This document shows positions 24,653 through 37,025 of a stretch of 64,000 bases of DNA, one piece after another. The notes below the pieces were generated by a model that was not told the origin of the DNA, searched no databases, and saw only the letters and a program-made list of their open reading frames with translations. The first letter of the stretch is position 1, and each line of letters opens with the position of its first letter. The position numbers and the translations under genes were made by a program. This DNA comes from Ashinkailepas kermadecensis (lineage: Eukaryota > Arthropoda > Thecostraca > Neolepadidae). The DNA lies in assembly GCA_034440615.1 (NCBI GenBank), contig JAOTOM010004830.1, positions 33,501 to 97,500 of the forward strand, written 5' to 3'.

Positions 24653-26180
24653 AAACCAGAATCCTCCGAAGCAAATTTTTCGGCCATGACGTCATCAAAT
24701 ATGTGCGACGTTGTATAGGTAAGTTTAGTAAAAATACACACTAAACTTCAAGGAGTTTAGTAAATATTCTTATTAAACACACTTCCCCTCTCACTAAATA
24801 TACATACTAAACCTTCGAGGATGTGTTGGACAGCACTCCCCTTAAATATTACAGCATCGCAAGGAATTTCCGGCATTGGTCGCGTTATGGACGCGTCGGT
24901 TTTGGAGTATAAATTATCGGAAATAAATGTCGAATTAAGGCAGAAGCATAAAGTTTTCGATGTCAAAGAGTATTAAATCTAGTGCATAAAGTGTTTAATT
25001 TCTTCTTTACTACGTCTATGACACACCAGGTACGGATGATTGTACGCGATGTGCTATATTTGTAGAATGAAGATTTTGATCGTTTATTTCTTTGCCAACT
25101 GAAAACTAATCATTTGCTGAGAAAATGAGTGGTCGCATCGTCATTTTTACGTTAGAATACCGTGTATTCTAAATAAAAACTCAAAAGAATCAAAATTTAC
25201 ATTGATCTCCAATTGTACCGGAAATTCAACCTCCAAATGAGAAGACAAATAATTTTCTGGAGAGGATAATGTTCGGGAACCCAAAAACCTAGGATTGGCC
25301 TATTTTTCAAAACATGTACCTACCTACCTACATTGACATACAGCAGTTGTTGAAAATATTTTTTTCTAGGCCAGCTAGACCCAGGGCATGATGCATTCTT
25401 CCTTGATGAATCTTGCATGGATTATTGATGATGCATGCACAATTGAACATTTATGTACAACACCATTGTGGTCTAGGAATGCCCTCATGAAACTTGCAAC
25501 TCGACTGAAACTCCTGCTACTGGGGAGAAGAAGCTATGGTGCACTTAGCCCCCCCCCCCCCCCCTGACTATCCTTTCTTCTGCTCTTGAACGAGGGTAAC
25601 AGCTTGAACACATAAAATGGAGGTAGAGGGAGCCTGCCAACATCGGGAACAATGCATTTATTTTGGAGGTTCTTGATGGTGAGCCTTTGGAAATGGCACA
25701 GTGTTAGGCAGGACAGTTATTTCTGGGTCATTTAGGTCATTCAAACCCTTTGCTGAAGCTAAAGAATGGGTCTTTCAATTAGAATACATCAAAGTACCCT
25801 ATATTGCCATAAAATATGCAAGATAGCACAGAGAAAGTTGGTAAAATTGAGTGTAAACCAATGGTGAAGGGAAACCTTCAAGCCCACTACCAAACCAACT
25901 TTGTGGGGGCCACAAACCAACTCAATTTTATTATGTGCGGATACCTATTGCAGCGCAGGATCTGGGTGCTATGTTGAAGTTAGGTGATGTGTGGCAGGTA
26001 TATATAATTAAGGTTGTGCATCATGCCGATGTGGATTGAAGTATTATGCACTCATTGCTTTGCATATGCATTGACAACCATTCATCTTGTTAATGTTTTT
26101 GAGTCGATTACTACATGCACATGCAATTATCTGTATATATCCTATATACCAACCATTATAGTGCATGACGGATGATAAAT

Positions 26181-26334
26181 AATGTAAGGTGAAAACAAAG
26201 TTATAGCAAAAATAATATATTCAACAGATAAATACTAATTCCCTTCTTTAATTAGACACAGATGAAGATGCATTGACATCAAACTATCTGTTGAATAAAT
26301 TATTTTTGCTATAACTTTGTTTTCACCTCACATT
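26181..26334. repeat. Long inverted repeat: 50-bp arms, 54-nt spacer
   Basis: Positions 26181-26230 and 26285-26334 are inverted copies with only two mismatches in 50 bp. The right arm begins TATCTGTTGAATAAATTATT. Transcribed, it would form a hairpin with 50 bp of almost perfect stem. It could be a foldback (MITE-like) element or a source of long-hairpin small RNAs. A TA microsatellite follows immediately (26343-26394). Confidence 0.95.
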
Positions 26335-26342
26335 ATGTATAT

Positions 26343-26343
26343 T

Positions 26344-26394
<51 letters not shown>
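26343..26394. repeat. (TA)n microsatellite
   Basis: About 26 uninterrupted TA units directly after the long inverted repeat; TA-rich flanks are common for foldback elements. Confidence 0.95.
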
Positions 26395-26397
<3 letters not shown>

Positions 26398-27560
26398 GTG
26401 TGGGCAGTGCACACTGAATCATATGGCTTATGAATCTGATACCATTGAGTCGGATCTGAATCGATTCAAGTTTGTGTTTGAGTCGTGAGTTGGATCGGAT
26501 CTCTGTTGTAGAGGAGTTTTCAGGGCCATCCCTGAAGGGGGAAACTCTTCTGGCACGTTGATAGTTTAGGGTACCTCAGCGTTGGACGATATTTAAGACC
26601 CCGGTTAAATTCAATGGTCCGAAGCCTTCCATCTCCGAGCTCTGATCTCACATCTTGACACGCACTTCCAAAACCAGCACTTTTATATTGTGCTATTAGT
26701 CAACAGACAAATGGCCACGAAGATCAAACAATAATGCGCAGCGTGATATAGCGTTAACAAGGTAGTTTCATTTTGACAGACAGGTGCAACTATTTCTATC
26801 AGATAATTACATCTCCACAAACAGCGACTCTCCGGCAGAGTCCAGGCGTACCTTAGTATGGGGCCAGGGCTGGCCAAACGGCGGCCGCCAGAGGGGCGAC
26901 CACCCACCACGACCGTTCCTCCAAGAGAGCCCTACTGCCTCGCGGTACCGTCGCTAGATACCCTCGGCAACGCCTGTCCCACGTGACCAACACGTCACTA
27001 TTGCGTCGCATGGTCCGGACGTCGGGCCAGAGTCGAGAACAATAGCAGACTACTGCAGGCGGGCGCGCTCTCTGACATCAGACATCAGAGACACAATGTC
27101 AGCTCAGAGTCAGATATCAGAGCCGCCTCTGATGACATCCAGAGACTGGCCTCGCGTGGGAACGAGTGCTGAGACGGCACCTCGGTAGCCTCGCTCGGCC
27201 TGGCGCCGCACACGTGAGCTGTTCCGACAGGATGCACCGGATAGGCGACCCACAACAATCGGCTCGGTAAGGCGTACTGTTCAGACAGCCGACCGGCTCA
27301 GGGCGCTGTAGCCCAAATTACATTTCATCATCCAAGACACCCACATTCACATCACCCGGCATTGAACGTTGGGAGGTAGGGGGCTGAATGACTGGGATTT
27401 AGATGCCCCAAAACCTAACTTTGTTACACTGTAGCTCTGAGTCTGAATTGAGTCGAATCAAATAATTTTGACCTGCTGTGGATCATGAGTTGAATCGGAT
27501 CTCAAGATCTATGAGTCAAATGTGAGCCGACTCAAAAAATTTGAGTCGAGCACAAGTCTG

Positions 27561-27711
27561 CGTCCCAGTCAGATACCAGGAACCAGTGGCGTAGCCAAGA
27601 TTTGATCCATGGACGCCGGATAAATGAAGTGGGCTCCGTTCCTGCATTCGGCCTCCTACTCTTCAAAGCTCCTCGAATTCCAAGCACTTTCTTTTCAAAA
27701 TCCGACATTTA

Positions 27712-27746
<35 letters not shown>

Positions 27747-28046
27747 ATAGACCTCGTTTGTTTCAAGGACATTCTGGCTCTCAGGCCCTCAGTATTCCTA
27801 ACAACAGTCGGTAGCCCACAGGGTATCCGTTTAGCTCTCAGGGAGACCTGTTGCTACCGCAGGGGTCCCCAGGATTCTGTTGATACAACAGCTGTCAGGG
27901 GCCTTTCCAGCCAAGACGTCCTTTCCAGCTGACATGGGCACTCCAGCTCTCAGACAAGCCTTGTGTTGTCTCAACGGCCCTCAGCAGCTCTCAGGGTAGA
28001 GTCCTTCAAGTCTCAGGAGCCCTTTCCACACTATCTGCTCGATGCA
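27561..28046. other. Unique sequence with short (TA)n
   Basis: A TA tract lies at about 27716-27744. A repeated GCTCTCAGG / CTCTCAGGG word occurs several times between 27775 and 28020. No gene is recognised. Confidence 0.45.
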
Positions 28047-28139
28047 TTTGTATTCTTTCCTCGATTATATATATGTATTCTTTCTCGATTATATATATGT
28101 CTTCTTTCATTTGTATTCTTTCCTCGATTATATATATGT
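28047..28139. repeat. About 30-bp repeat, three to four copies
   Basis: The block TTCTTTCCTCGATTATATAT with a variable TGTATTC spacer repeats, one copy lacking a C and one junction altered. Confidence 0.88.
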
Positions 28140-28785
28140 GCCTTTGCCTTCAGGAGCCCACAAGGTCTCTCGAAAGCGCCTTCGGACCTGCCAGAGGGAG
28201 GGGCGGCTTCCCCCCTTCGCCCACTCACTTGGCTGCGTCACTGCCACGAAGAGCACCCAGGCGCTCCGACCGAGACTGACGTTATTCAATCCGGAGAATG
28301 ATAATACTTTGCGAACTGCGCCCGACCCCAGCCGTGTAGATAAATATGCAGCGCATCTGGCGCGTGGGCTCAGTGGGAGCAGGGGTCCTTTCCGTGGCCG
28401 ATTCAGACATCACTCAGGAATATTCGGCTTTTGGACCTTTAGATTTGAAACGATGCGAAAACGAGAATGAGTTGAAGCTAGTGTTTTCCCAGTGAAGTGT
28501 GCTCGAGTCAAACCGAATCGCCGAGTTGTACACCTGTCTTCTACTTTTGAAATGTGAAGGGGGAGCGGGGATGCAGTCCCCAATGTCTTCTCCCCAGCAA
28601 TCTACTCCTGTAATCGCTTTCAAAGCTGTTACGTGCAGCACGATCAACAGGATCAGCAGGATCAGTAATGCCTCAGCAGTTGAGATTGGAATTGGTTCAC
28701 TCCACGAGTCAGCTACGTCAGAGTCTTACAATTGCCAATCGGTGCATCACCGAAAGGCCAATAACATTGTGGATCTGCACATACG
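28140..28785. other. Unique sequence without recognisable gene
   Basis: Frames of 112-142 codons overlap here without a motif. A CAGGATCAG direct repeat lies near 28649. Nothing can be supported as coding. Confidence 0.4.
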
Positions 28786-28814
28786 GGTGCTGCCACTCAT
28801 ACAGTGGCAGCACC
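28786..28814. repeat. Short perfect hairpin
   Basis: GGTGCTGCCACT (28786-28797) and AGTGGCAGCACC (28803-28814) are exact inverted copies with a CATAC loop. The arms are too short for a microRNA precursor and no terminator context follows, so the role is unknown. Confidence 0.9.
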
Positions 28815-28967
28815 ATGCCACGACGGCATCCACGCACGAGTGTGGCCATATCGGCTGACGAGATACAGAATCGGCTGCGATCAATAGTGCTTCATAATGG
28901 AATCGCGCGGCCCCATTCACGCTGGCGAGGACGATTATCATAATGTACCGACTGATTGTGACAAATG

Positions 28968-29055
28968 AGATGCTGCCATATGAGGTGCTGCCATATGAAG
29001 TGCTGCCATATGAGGTGTTGCCATATGAGATGCTGCCATATGATGTGCAGCCATG
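28968..29055. repeat. 15-bp minisatellite, about six copies
   Basis: Units of the form TGCTGCCATATGAGG with single-base variants; open on both strands because of the five-codon period. Confidence 0.92.
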
Positions 29056-29740
29056 TGAGGGTCGCCGCGAGGTGCAGGGCCAGAGAGGGCTTCGTTGGCA
29101 TGGAGGAGGCGGAGGAGAGGAGCTGCGGTGCTACTGGTCGTATGGTCGGTGGTGGATCCGAAAGACAGGGAAAACTCGCACGGGAGGCGGAGGCTTTTTA
29201 GTCGCATGAAGTGTATTTTTTTAGAAGCTAGGCTAGTAGTTGTATAGGTTGTCGCGTATTGGATGTATTACCGCTCCAGAAGTATATATTATGTGAATTC
29301 ATGTTCCTACTTTTGCTCCGAGAACGATGTAAATTAGGACAATGAAAATTTTGCTTCTAGACAATGATATATACATGTCAAAGAGGTCACATCCGGGCAT
29401 GACCTTTTTTGCCCTCCCACGCATTCGCTAGTGTGTACATACAATCAGACGTACACCGTGAGAAGTACTTCTGATGAATATTGGCGATAAGTCGTCAAAT
29501 TCATGCGTGATAATTCGGATAATTCGCGAGTGAGATGCATGAAGGTCGGACCCTCTACCCTAGACGTGGGAAGTTCAGGTATATCGGAAGTCCAGTGTTG
29601 GGGTAGCCACGACCCCGTCTGAGCTGGCCCAGCCGTGCCGAGTCCCGGGCGCCCCTGTCGCGGGCGCCCCGGAGTACTCTGCACAGTGTAAGTGGTGGCT
29701 TCAGTCAGCACGTGTTCCGTCGTGTCCGTGCGCAGACTTG
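29056..29740. other. Unique sequence without recognisable gene
   Basis: GC-rich at both ends and AT-rich at 29210-29400. No motif is recognised in any frame. Confidence 0.4.
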
Positions 29741-30143
29741 CTGCACCGAGGACGCCCTGATCACCTCAGCAATGGGTCACGTCTGGCCCGAGCCATTCGA
29801 CGGAGCAGGGTAGACGAGGACACCGAGGACGCCCTGGTCACCTCAGCAATGGGTCACGTCTGGCCCGAGCCATTCGATGCACCGAGGACGCCCTGGTCAC
29901 CTCATCAATGGGTCACGTCTGGCCCGAGCCATTCGACGGAGCAGGGTAGACGAGGACACCGAGGACGCCCTGGTCACCTCAGCAATGGGTCACGTCTGGC
30001 CCGAGCCATTCGATGCACCGAGGACGCCCTGGTCACCTCTGCAATGGGTCACGTCTGGCCCGAGCCATTCGATGCACTGAGGACGCCCTGGTCACCTCAG
30101 CAGTGGGTCACGTCTGGCCCGAGCCATTCGACGGAGCAGGGTA
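29741..30143. repeat. 60/77-bp alternating minisatellite, six copies
   Basis: The core (CACCGAGGACGCCCTGGTCA through GGCCCGAGCCATTCGA) starts near 29742, 29821, 29881, 29958, 30018 and 30078. Some copies carry an extra insert of about 17-19 bp (CGGAGCAGGGTAGACGAGG) before the next core. So long and short units alternate, and the array likely grew by duplicating a long-short pair. Confidence 0.94.
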
Positions 30144-30184
30144 GACGCACTGCAGGCCGCTGGGTGTCAACGCGATGCATTTTT

Positions 30185-30400
30185 TACATGTAATGTCAGA
30201 CCAGTGTGATTCGGCACTCGGTGTTGATGCTGTGCCGCATTGCATTAGGCTGCTGACGCCGAATAGCCATGGGTTATGGTATGGGGAATCAGGCACTCAT
30301 CACCGGATTACAGTTCATAGTGGATGGTCATTACTTACGATCGAACAGCACACGTTACTAAAGACATTGCATTCCCTTCGACAATATCTGCACAGCGTGA
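30185..30400 (+). pseudogene. Possible decayed Tc1/mariner-like transposase fragment
   Basis: Near 30266 one frame reads VMVWGI, the signature before the second catalytic region of Tc1-type transposases. A frame change later the sequence reads TGLQFIVDG and then L.SNSTRY, in the order expected from the family (MVWG, then RT.L..IDG, then Q.Y). Upstream, MSDQCDSALGVDA could correspond to the family's F.DES.F.LG segment. The match needs two frameshifts and relies on recalled family patterns, so it is weak. A chance resemblance remains possible. Confidence 0.25.
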
Positions 30401-31149
30401 CGGAAATTATCATAGTCCGATTTCAATGCAAACTAACTGACTGGTCCGCCTTAAGAAAAAGCTTTTCCCGCCACATTCTGAGTGGACTGACCGATGTCGT
30501 GCGGACGGATCTGGAAACCAACCGTTTGTGCGTGTCCGCACGTGCAGCGAATGTGGCGCAGCTGCTCCGTATGCGGCACACTTGTGCGGCGACAAGGCTG
30601 ACCTGATCGTGTGATTGGTCACGACCGCTCCCGATAATGGGACGGTTCAACTCCTCACGTGGGGCCCGAGCACCGCCGACAGGGGAACACGTGGCTCGCC
30701 GGGTTGGCGGGCAGCGAGATTCGGCGCAGTTGCGACAAGAAGCGAGTTTCGCGAACGAGTCGCCAACTGCGCGTCCAATCGCCCCTATGGAACGTGCTCT
30801 CGAGGTCAGCGCGAGATTCTCCAGCATTTGGCCGTGCGATTCGAGTGCCGCTTCATTTCTGATCGAAAGTGGTGTCAAGCTCTGTGGAAAGAATTAGATT
30901 GTCCTTGTGAATTGTTCCATATAAAAATACGGCGACAAACTGGAGTGAACTATGGTGGTCACGTCTTCTTGACTCTCGTCTGGCACGCACATGTCGTCGA
31001 CCATTACGTCCGAGGAAGGTGAGAGGGGGGCGGGGGGCTGTGAACACTCCTGCGTTTTCGACGCTGAGATGCAGCCTCCGGGCTGGTATGTCTCCTATTG
31101 GTTGGAGCTAAAATGATTCTGACTCGGGGACGACTGGGGCGGTCTGGAT
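30401..31149. other. Unique sequence without recognisable gene
   Basis: Overlapping frames of 60-151 codons on both strands are present without recognised motifs. A G run lies near 31025-31040. Confidence 0.4.
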
Positions 31150-31312
31150 ATAACCATCACAGCATAAACAACACAACATAGCCATCCCAACACGACAACA
31201 CAACATCACCATCACAGCATAACAACACATCGCCATCACAGCATAACAACACATCACCATCACAACATGGCAACACATCACCATCACAACATGGCACATC
31301 ACACCACATCGC
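31150..31312. repeat. Degenerate CATCACCATCACAACA repeat
   Basis: Repetition of ACACATCACCATCACAACAT-type words with variable length (about 18-24 bp). On the - strand it gives a His/Cys/Met-rich frame that I do not treat as a gene. Confidence 0.85.
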
Positions 31313-32062
31313 AGTATAACAAGGACGAGGACGGTAGCCAGTGCGTTCTGTGGGACGGAGCAGGTCCCCAATTGTCCCGATTCTGCATCTTCAGCCAGCC
31401 AGTGACCGTTCAGGACTGGTCTTCGAGGGGTAAACATTACCAATACGTCGGGAATCGGCAACCATATGGAAACCAAATGTAGGTGCTTTAATGCTGCCAG
31501 CTAAATACCATAGCTCATGCTTATCTATCAGGCAAAGTCCCACATACCACACCAAGCATGATAGGCGATGCCTTTTGCAACATTGCAGATGACATATTTG
31601 GAGGTCTGAAGAGTAAAAATGGTTTGCTGATATTAAATTGAAGCAATGAATTATGTAAAATATACATACAGTATGCATACGCATGCAAACATTAATAGCA
31701 GTTCCGAGGGGTAAAAACGGTTTGCTGAAGGTTAATTGAGGCCATGAAATACACACATACACACACACACGCGCGCGCGCGCACACATACACAAACAGAC
31801 ACATACATGCATACGTACCACACATGCGCATGCAAACATTACTTGGTGTGGCACCCATGCAATTTGATGCTTTGGCTTCAGGCCCAGAAACGGGCATCAT
31901 ATTTGTCTCATTCACGTTTCACTTCTGAAACACAGATATATTCATCATGCCCCCGCCGGAAAAAAAAGATTGTGCCGAACATACTACGCATTACTATATC
32001 GTTATATTGCTGCGCCTTTCTCTTGGAACGCTACAAACTCTTGCACCTTCTCAACTGCAATT
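31313..32062. other. Unique sequence with short (CA)n
   Basis: A CA/CG alternating purine-pyrimidine tract lies at about 31750-31800. The words GGTTTGCTGA occur near 31621 and 31720 with similar flanks. No gene is recognised. Confidence 0.4.
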
Positions 32063-32110
32063 CAGAAGCTCTGATCACAACCCTCACGGGGGATGTGATC
32101 AGAGCTTCTG
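32063..32110. repeat. Perfect hairpin in front of the 25-bp array
   Basis: CAGAAGCTCTGATCACA (32063-32079) and TGTGATCAGAGCTTCTG (32094-32110) are exact inverted copies with a 14-nt loop. It sits about 55 bp before the first unit of the large 25-bp array. Confidence 0.93.
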
Positions 32111-32164
32111 AGCAACACACCAATGCTTTGTGCATTATGCTGTGGCTTGTACAAGGTACAATCC

Positions 32165-33935
32165 ACTGTATGCGGGTGCACACCGACCTACTGTACGCAG
32201 CTACACACCAAAGTACTGTACGCAGCTGCACACCAATGCACTGTGCGCAGCTACACACCAATGCACTGTATGCAGCTACACACCAATGCACTGTACGCAG
32301 CTACAAACCAAGGCACTGTATACAGCTACACACCAGTGCACTGTATGCAGCTACACACCAATGCACTGTATGCAGCTACACACCAATGCACTGTATACAG
32401 ATGCACACCAATGCACTGTACGCAGCTGCACACCAATGCACTGTACGCAGCTACACACCAATGCACTGTATGCAGCTACACACCAATGCACTGTGCGCAG
32501 CTACAAACCAATGCACTGTATGCAGCTACACATCAATGCACTGTATGCAGCTACACACCAATGCACTGTACGCAGCTACACACCAATGCACTGTATGTAG
32601 CTACACACCAATGCACTGTATGCAGCTACACACCAATGCACTGTATGCAGCTACACACCAATGCACTGTATGCAGCTGCACACCAATGCGCTGTATACAG
32701 TTACACACCAATGCACTGTATACAGGTGCACACCAATGCACTGTATGCAGCTACACACCAATGCACTCTATACAGCTACACACCAATGCACTGTATGCAG
32801 CTGCCCATGCGCTGATACAGTTACACACAAATGCACTGTATAATGCACTGTATGCAGCTGCACACCAATGCACTGTACGCAGCTACACACCAATGCACTG
32901 TATACAGGTGCACACCAATGCACTGTATGCAGCTACACACCAATGCACTCTATACAGCTACACACCAATGCACTGTATGCAGCTGCACACCAATGCACTC
33001 TATACAGCTACACACCATTGCACTGTATGCAGCTACACACCAATGCACTGTACGCAGCTACACACCAATGCACTGTACGCAGCTACACACCAATGCACTG
33101 TACGCAGCTGCACACCAACCTACTGTACGCAGCTACACACCAATGCACTCTATACAGCTACACACCAATGCACTGTACGCAGCTACACACCATTGCACTG
33201 TATGCAGCTACACACCATTGCATTGTTGCAGCTACACACTATTGCACTGTACGAAGCTGCACACCATTGCACTGTATGCAGCTATACACCATTGCATTGT
33301 ACGCAGCTACACACCAATGCACTGTACGCAGCTACACACCAATGCACTGTATGCAGCTGCACACCAATGCACTGTACGCAGCTACACACAAATGCACTGT
33401 ATGCAGGTACACACCATTGTACTGTACGCAGCTGCACACCAATGCACTGTATGCAGCTACACACCAATGCACTGTATGCAGCTACACACCAATGCACTGT
33501 ATGCAGCTGCACACCAGTGCACTGTACGCAGCTACATACTAATGCACTGTATATATATACACACCGTTGCACTGTACGCAGCTACACACCAATGCACTGT
33601 ACGTAGCTTCACACCATTGCACTGTATACAGCTGCACACCAGTGCACTGTACGCAGCTACACACTAATGCACTGTATATATATACACACCGTTGCACTGT
33701 ACGCAGCTACACACCAATGCACTGTACGTAGCTTCACACCATTGCACTGTACGCAGCTGTACACTAATGCCCTGTATACAGCTGCACACCAATGTACTGT
33801 ACGTAGCTGCAAACCATTGCACTGTATGCAGCTACACACCATTGCACTGTACGCAGCTGTACACTAATGCCCTGTATACAGCTGCACACCAATGCACTGT
33901 ACGCAGGTGCCCACCAATGCACTGAACACATCTGC
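32165..33935. repeat. 25-bp minisatellite, about 70 copies
   Basis: The unit reads GCAGCTACACACCAATGCAC followed by TGTAT or TGTAC. With a 25-bp period the consensus is stop-free in all three + frames, which gives frames up to 620 codons with a 25-residue period; this is a product of the repeat. Variants include ACAGCTGC, CACCATTG and an inserted TATATATACACACCG that marks a block duplicated near 33545 and 33668. Copies are lost around 32805-32850, where units are truncated. Confidence 0.96.
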
Positions 33936-35518
33936 ACGTACAACGCATTTGTGCTAGAAGTGTGCTCTCTGGGTTTCATCACAGATCATTACCGCTGTCG
34001 TACCGGCCCTAATCGACGCGGCCTGCTAAAATTGACCCCCGCACCAGGGTATTATTGTGCTGACCAGAGCTGTCCAGTCAGCTCCGCTCTGCTGATGAAC
34101 AGAGCTGCCAGGCGACAGATCTGGCAAATGGCGACTACCGAGACTTATCAGCCATCTCTAACGGCTTTTCTAGCGAGGCTCACCGTCCGGGTGTCCAGTT
34201 CTCGCTGGGCGTCTCCGCCGCCGATGATGTAGGGCACAAGTTGGCGCTGAGCTTTCACCCGATTAACAAACAAGTTGCCCTCACACGGAAAGAGTTACTA
34301 GCGATGGCGTTCCTCGTTTCTCGGGAAGAACCCGGGGCGACACTCGTCCAGCGATGTTTTTTCGTGGTCGATTGCGTTCGTTGCGACGTAGGCATGGCTT
34401 GTCATTATGATCGTTGCTCTTGGTGCATGTAGCCAGGTGGTGCTGTCAGAGACTGGACACTTTGATGCCTGCTCTTAGGTAGTGCTGTCAGATAATGTAC
34501 ACGGCAGACACCAGCTGCATCGACACCACGTGCAGCCTGGCAACTGAGCCTAGATCAGAGTAGGCGTGCGCCTGTTCTTGATGCAGGTCAAAGACAACTA
34601 TGGCCTCTGACACTGTCACCCATGGCATGCGGCGTGGGAGGAGATCGGCTGGTACCGACCGTGTTAACCGAGAGCAAAATATTCCAGACTCAAATATGCC
34701 ATAGTGTTGGACAGTGCGGATATTTTGTCTTGACAGCCATGGTACCGGACATTGCATATTGATGCAGGCATAATGAGCAGCATACCATGTTGCATATTGA
34801 TAGCGGTTTTATATTTCCCGGTCAATGGTGCTTTCCAGCTTGGTTCAGCAAAGTTGTCTTTCCATACCCAGTCGCGAGTGTTGGGTTGGGACTGTCCCAC
34901 CATCAGGGTGGTGGGGGTAATATGATGGTATCGGCCGATATCCGAGGCTGGAGAGCAAGCAAACTTATCGCATGGCCGATTTGCCACGAAAATAAATGCA
35001 TCCAGTGTAATAATATCCACGTATGGACAACTATTGAATGCGATTTCACTCATCAACAAATGACTGCACCACACAATGCTACTGAAATAAGTGTCATCAT
35101 AGTAATGCCAATTGCATTGGCAAACAGCAATGGTTCCATGTGTAATTGGTGACAGGAATGACAAGGAATGATGAGTTTTCCAATGGCACGCGACATGCCC
35201 GCCGAACGTCCCGGTTGTCCTCCCAACCAGCTGGGCACTCTCCCTTCCCAGTCTAGCTACATAACCAACCAAGTCCACCCACACCACCCTTCCCAGTCTG
35301 GATCCACGCGGTAAACGTTCCTCGCATCTGTCTTGTCTACCGCCACGCCCTGCTCCGCCCTCTTCGCGAGCGGCATGATTGGCCCTTCCACGGGTGACGT
35401 ATGACCACGACCGCGCGGAAAATCCCCGCCACCGGTGTCCTGGGGTCAGATGTCAGATCACGCCGGACTGGTGTGGGGGGGGGGGTCGTTGCTGTTCGCG
35501 GCGGTGCTGGTAAGGTTA
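33936..35518. other. Unique sequence without recognisable gene
   Basis: A - strand frame of 207 codons (34664-35287) has no domain that I recognise, and its amino-acid composition gives no family clue. A G run lies near 35465-35476. I leave it uncalled; it is the longest frame in the window not explained by a tandem repeat or a named element. Confidence 0.35.
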
Positions 35519-37025
35519 GGCTAGGTGTGGTGTAGATGTGTAAGGTGTCGCCGCGGTATGGTGTAGATGTGCTAAGTGTCGCCGAGGTGTGGTGTAGATG
35601 TATTAAGTGTCGCCATGGTGTGGTGTAGATGTGTTAGATGTTGCCGTTGTGTGGTGTAGATGTGCTAAGTGTCGGCTCGGTGTGGTGTAGATGTGTTAGA
35701 TGTTGCCGTGGTGTGGTGTAGATGTGTTAGGTGTCGCCGCGGTGTGGTGTAGATGTGTTAGATGTTGCCGCAGTGTGGTGTAGATGTGCTAATGTGCCGT
35801 CAGGTGTGGTGTAGATGTGTTAGGTGTCGTCGAGGTGTAGTGTAGATGTGCTAGGTGTCGCCGCGGTGTGGTGTAGATGTGTTAGATGTTGCTGTTGTAT
35901 GGTGTAGATGTGCTAAGTGTCGGCTCGGTGTGGTGTAGATGTGTTAGAGTTGCCGCGGTGTGGTGTAGATGTGTTAGGTGTCGCCGCGGTGTGGTGTAGA
36001 TGTGTTAGATGTTGCCGTTGTGTGGTGTAGATGTGCTAAGTGTCGGCTCGGTGTGGTGTAGATGTGTTAGGTGTCGCCGCGGTGTGGTGTAGATGTGTTA
36101 GATGTTGCCGTGGTGTGGCGTAGATGTGCTAGGTGTCGCCGCGGTGTGGTGTAGATGTGTTAGGTGTCGTCGAGGTGTGGTGTAGATGTGTTAGGTGTCG
36201 TCGAGGTGTGGTGTAGATGTGCTAGGTGTCGTCAAGGTGTGGTGTAGATGTGTTAGATGTTGCCGCAGTGTGGTGTAGATGTGCTAGGTGTCGCCGCGGT
36301 GTGGTGTAGATGTGCTAGGTGTCGTCGAGGTGTGGTGTAGATGTGTTAGATGTCGCCGCGGTGTGGTGTAGATGTGTTAGATGTTGCCGTGGTGTGGTGT
36401 AGATGTGTTAGGTGTCGCCGCGGTGTGGTGTAGATGTGTTAGATGTTGCCGCAGTGTGGTGTAGATGTGTTAGATGTTGCCGTTGTGTGGTGTAGATGTG
36501 CTAAGTGTCGGCTCGGTGTGGTGTAGATGTGTTAGGTGTCGCCGCGGTGTGGTGTAGATGTGTTAGATGTTGCCGCAGTGTGGTGTAGATGTGTTAGATG
36601 TTGCCGTTGTGTGGTGTAGATGTGCTAGGTGTCGGCTCGGTGTGGTGTAGATGTGTTAGGTGTCGCCGCGGTGTGGTGTAGATGTGTTAGATGTTGCCGT
36701 GGTGTGGTGTAGATGTGCTAGGTGTCGCCGCGGTGTGGTGTAGATGTGTTAGGTGTCGTCGAGGTGTGGTGTAGATGTGTTAGGTGTCGTCGAGGTGTGG
36801 TGTAGATGTGTTAGGTGTCGCCGCGGTGTGGTGTAGATGTGTTAGGTGTCGTCAAGGTGTGGTGTAGATGTGTTAGATGTTGCCGCGGTGTGGTGTAGAT
36901 GTGCTAGGTGTCGTCGAGGTGTGGTGTAGATGTGTTAGATGTCGCCGCGGTGTGGTGTAGATGTGTTAGGTGTCGTCAAGGTGTGGTGTAGATGTGCTAG
37001 GTGTCGCCGCGGTGTGGTATAAATG
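35519..37025. repeat. 31-bp minisatellite, about 48 copies
   Basis: Every unit has GGTGTGGTGTAGATGTG followed by a variable tail: TTAGGTGTCGCCGC, TTAGATGTTGCCGTG, CTAAGTGTCGGCTC or TTAGGTGTCGTCGA. The tail types follow a recurring order; the same run recurs near 36443 and 36567, 124 bp or four units apart. As 31 is not a multiple of three and the consensus includes stops, no long frame arises. Confidence 0.96.

Larger units (their letters stand above)
23366..27560. mobile_element. Candidate DNA element bounded by 18-bp inverted repeats
   Basis: CAGACTTGTGCTGGACTC at 23366-23383 and its inverse at 27543-27560 (reading CAGACTTGTGCTCGACTC on the - strand) match at 17 of 18 positions. Both ends continue into subterminal clusters of GAGTTGAATC and GAGTC words (about 23380-23560 and 27430-27545), and a third cluster lies at 26440-26510. 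Terminal repeats starting CAG plus subterminal motif clusters recall hAT-type elements, but no 8-bp target-site duplication is visible and the 4.2 kb interior shows no transposase. It may be two or more nested non-autonomous copies. The flank-side word CTGGGACG also appears just outside both ends. Confidence 0.4.

Noticed and set aside
31744..33667. 620- and 278-codon His/Cys/Thr-rich frames
   Set aside because: The 25-bp unit lacks stops in all three + frames; three overlapping frames give the same 25-residue period.
34664..35287. 207-codon - strand frame
   Set aside because: Not repeat-derived, but no motif, homolog or codon bias that I can recognise; left uncalled.
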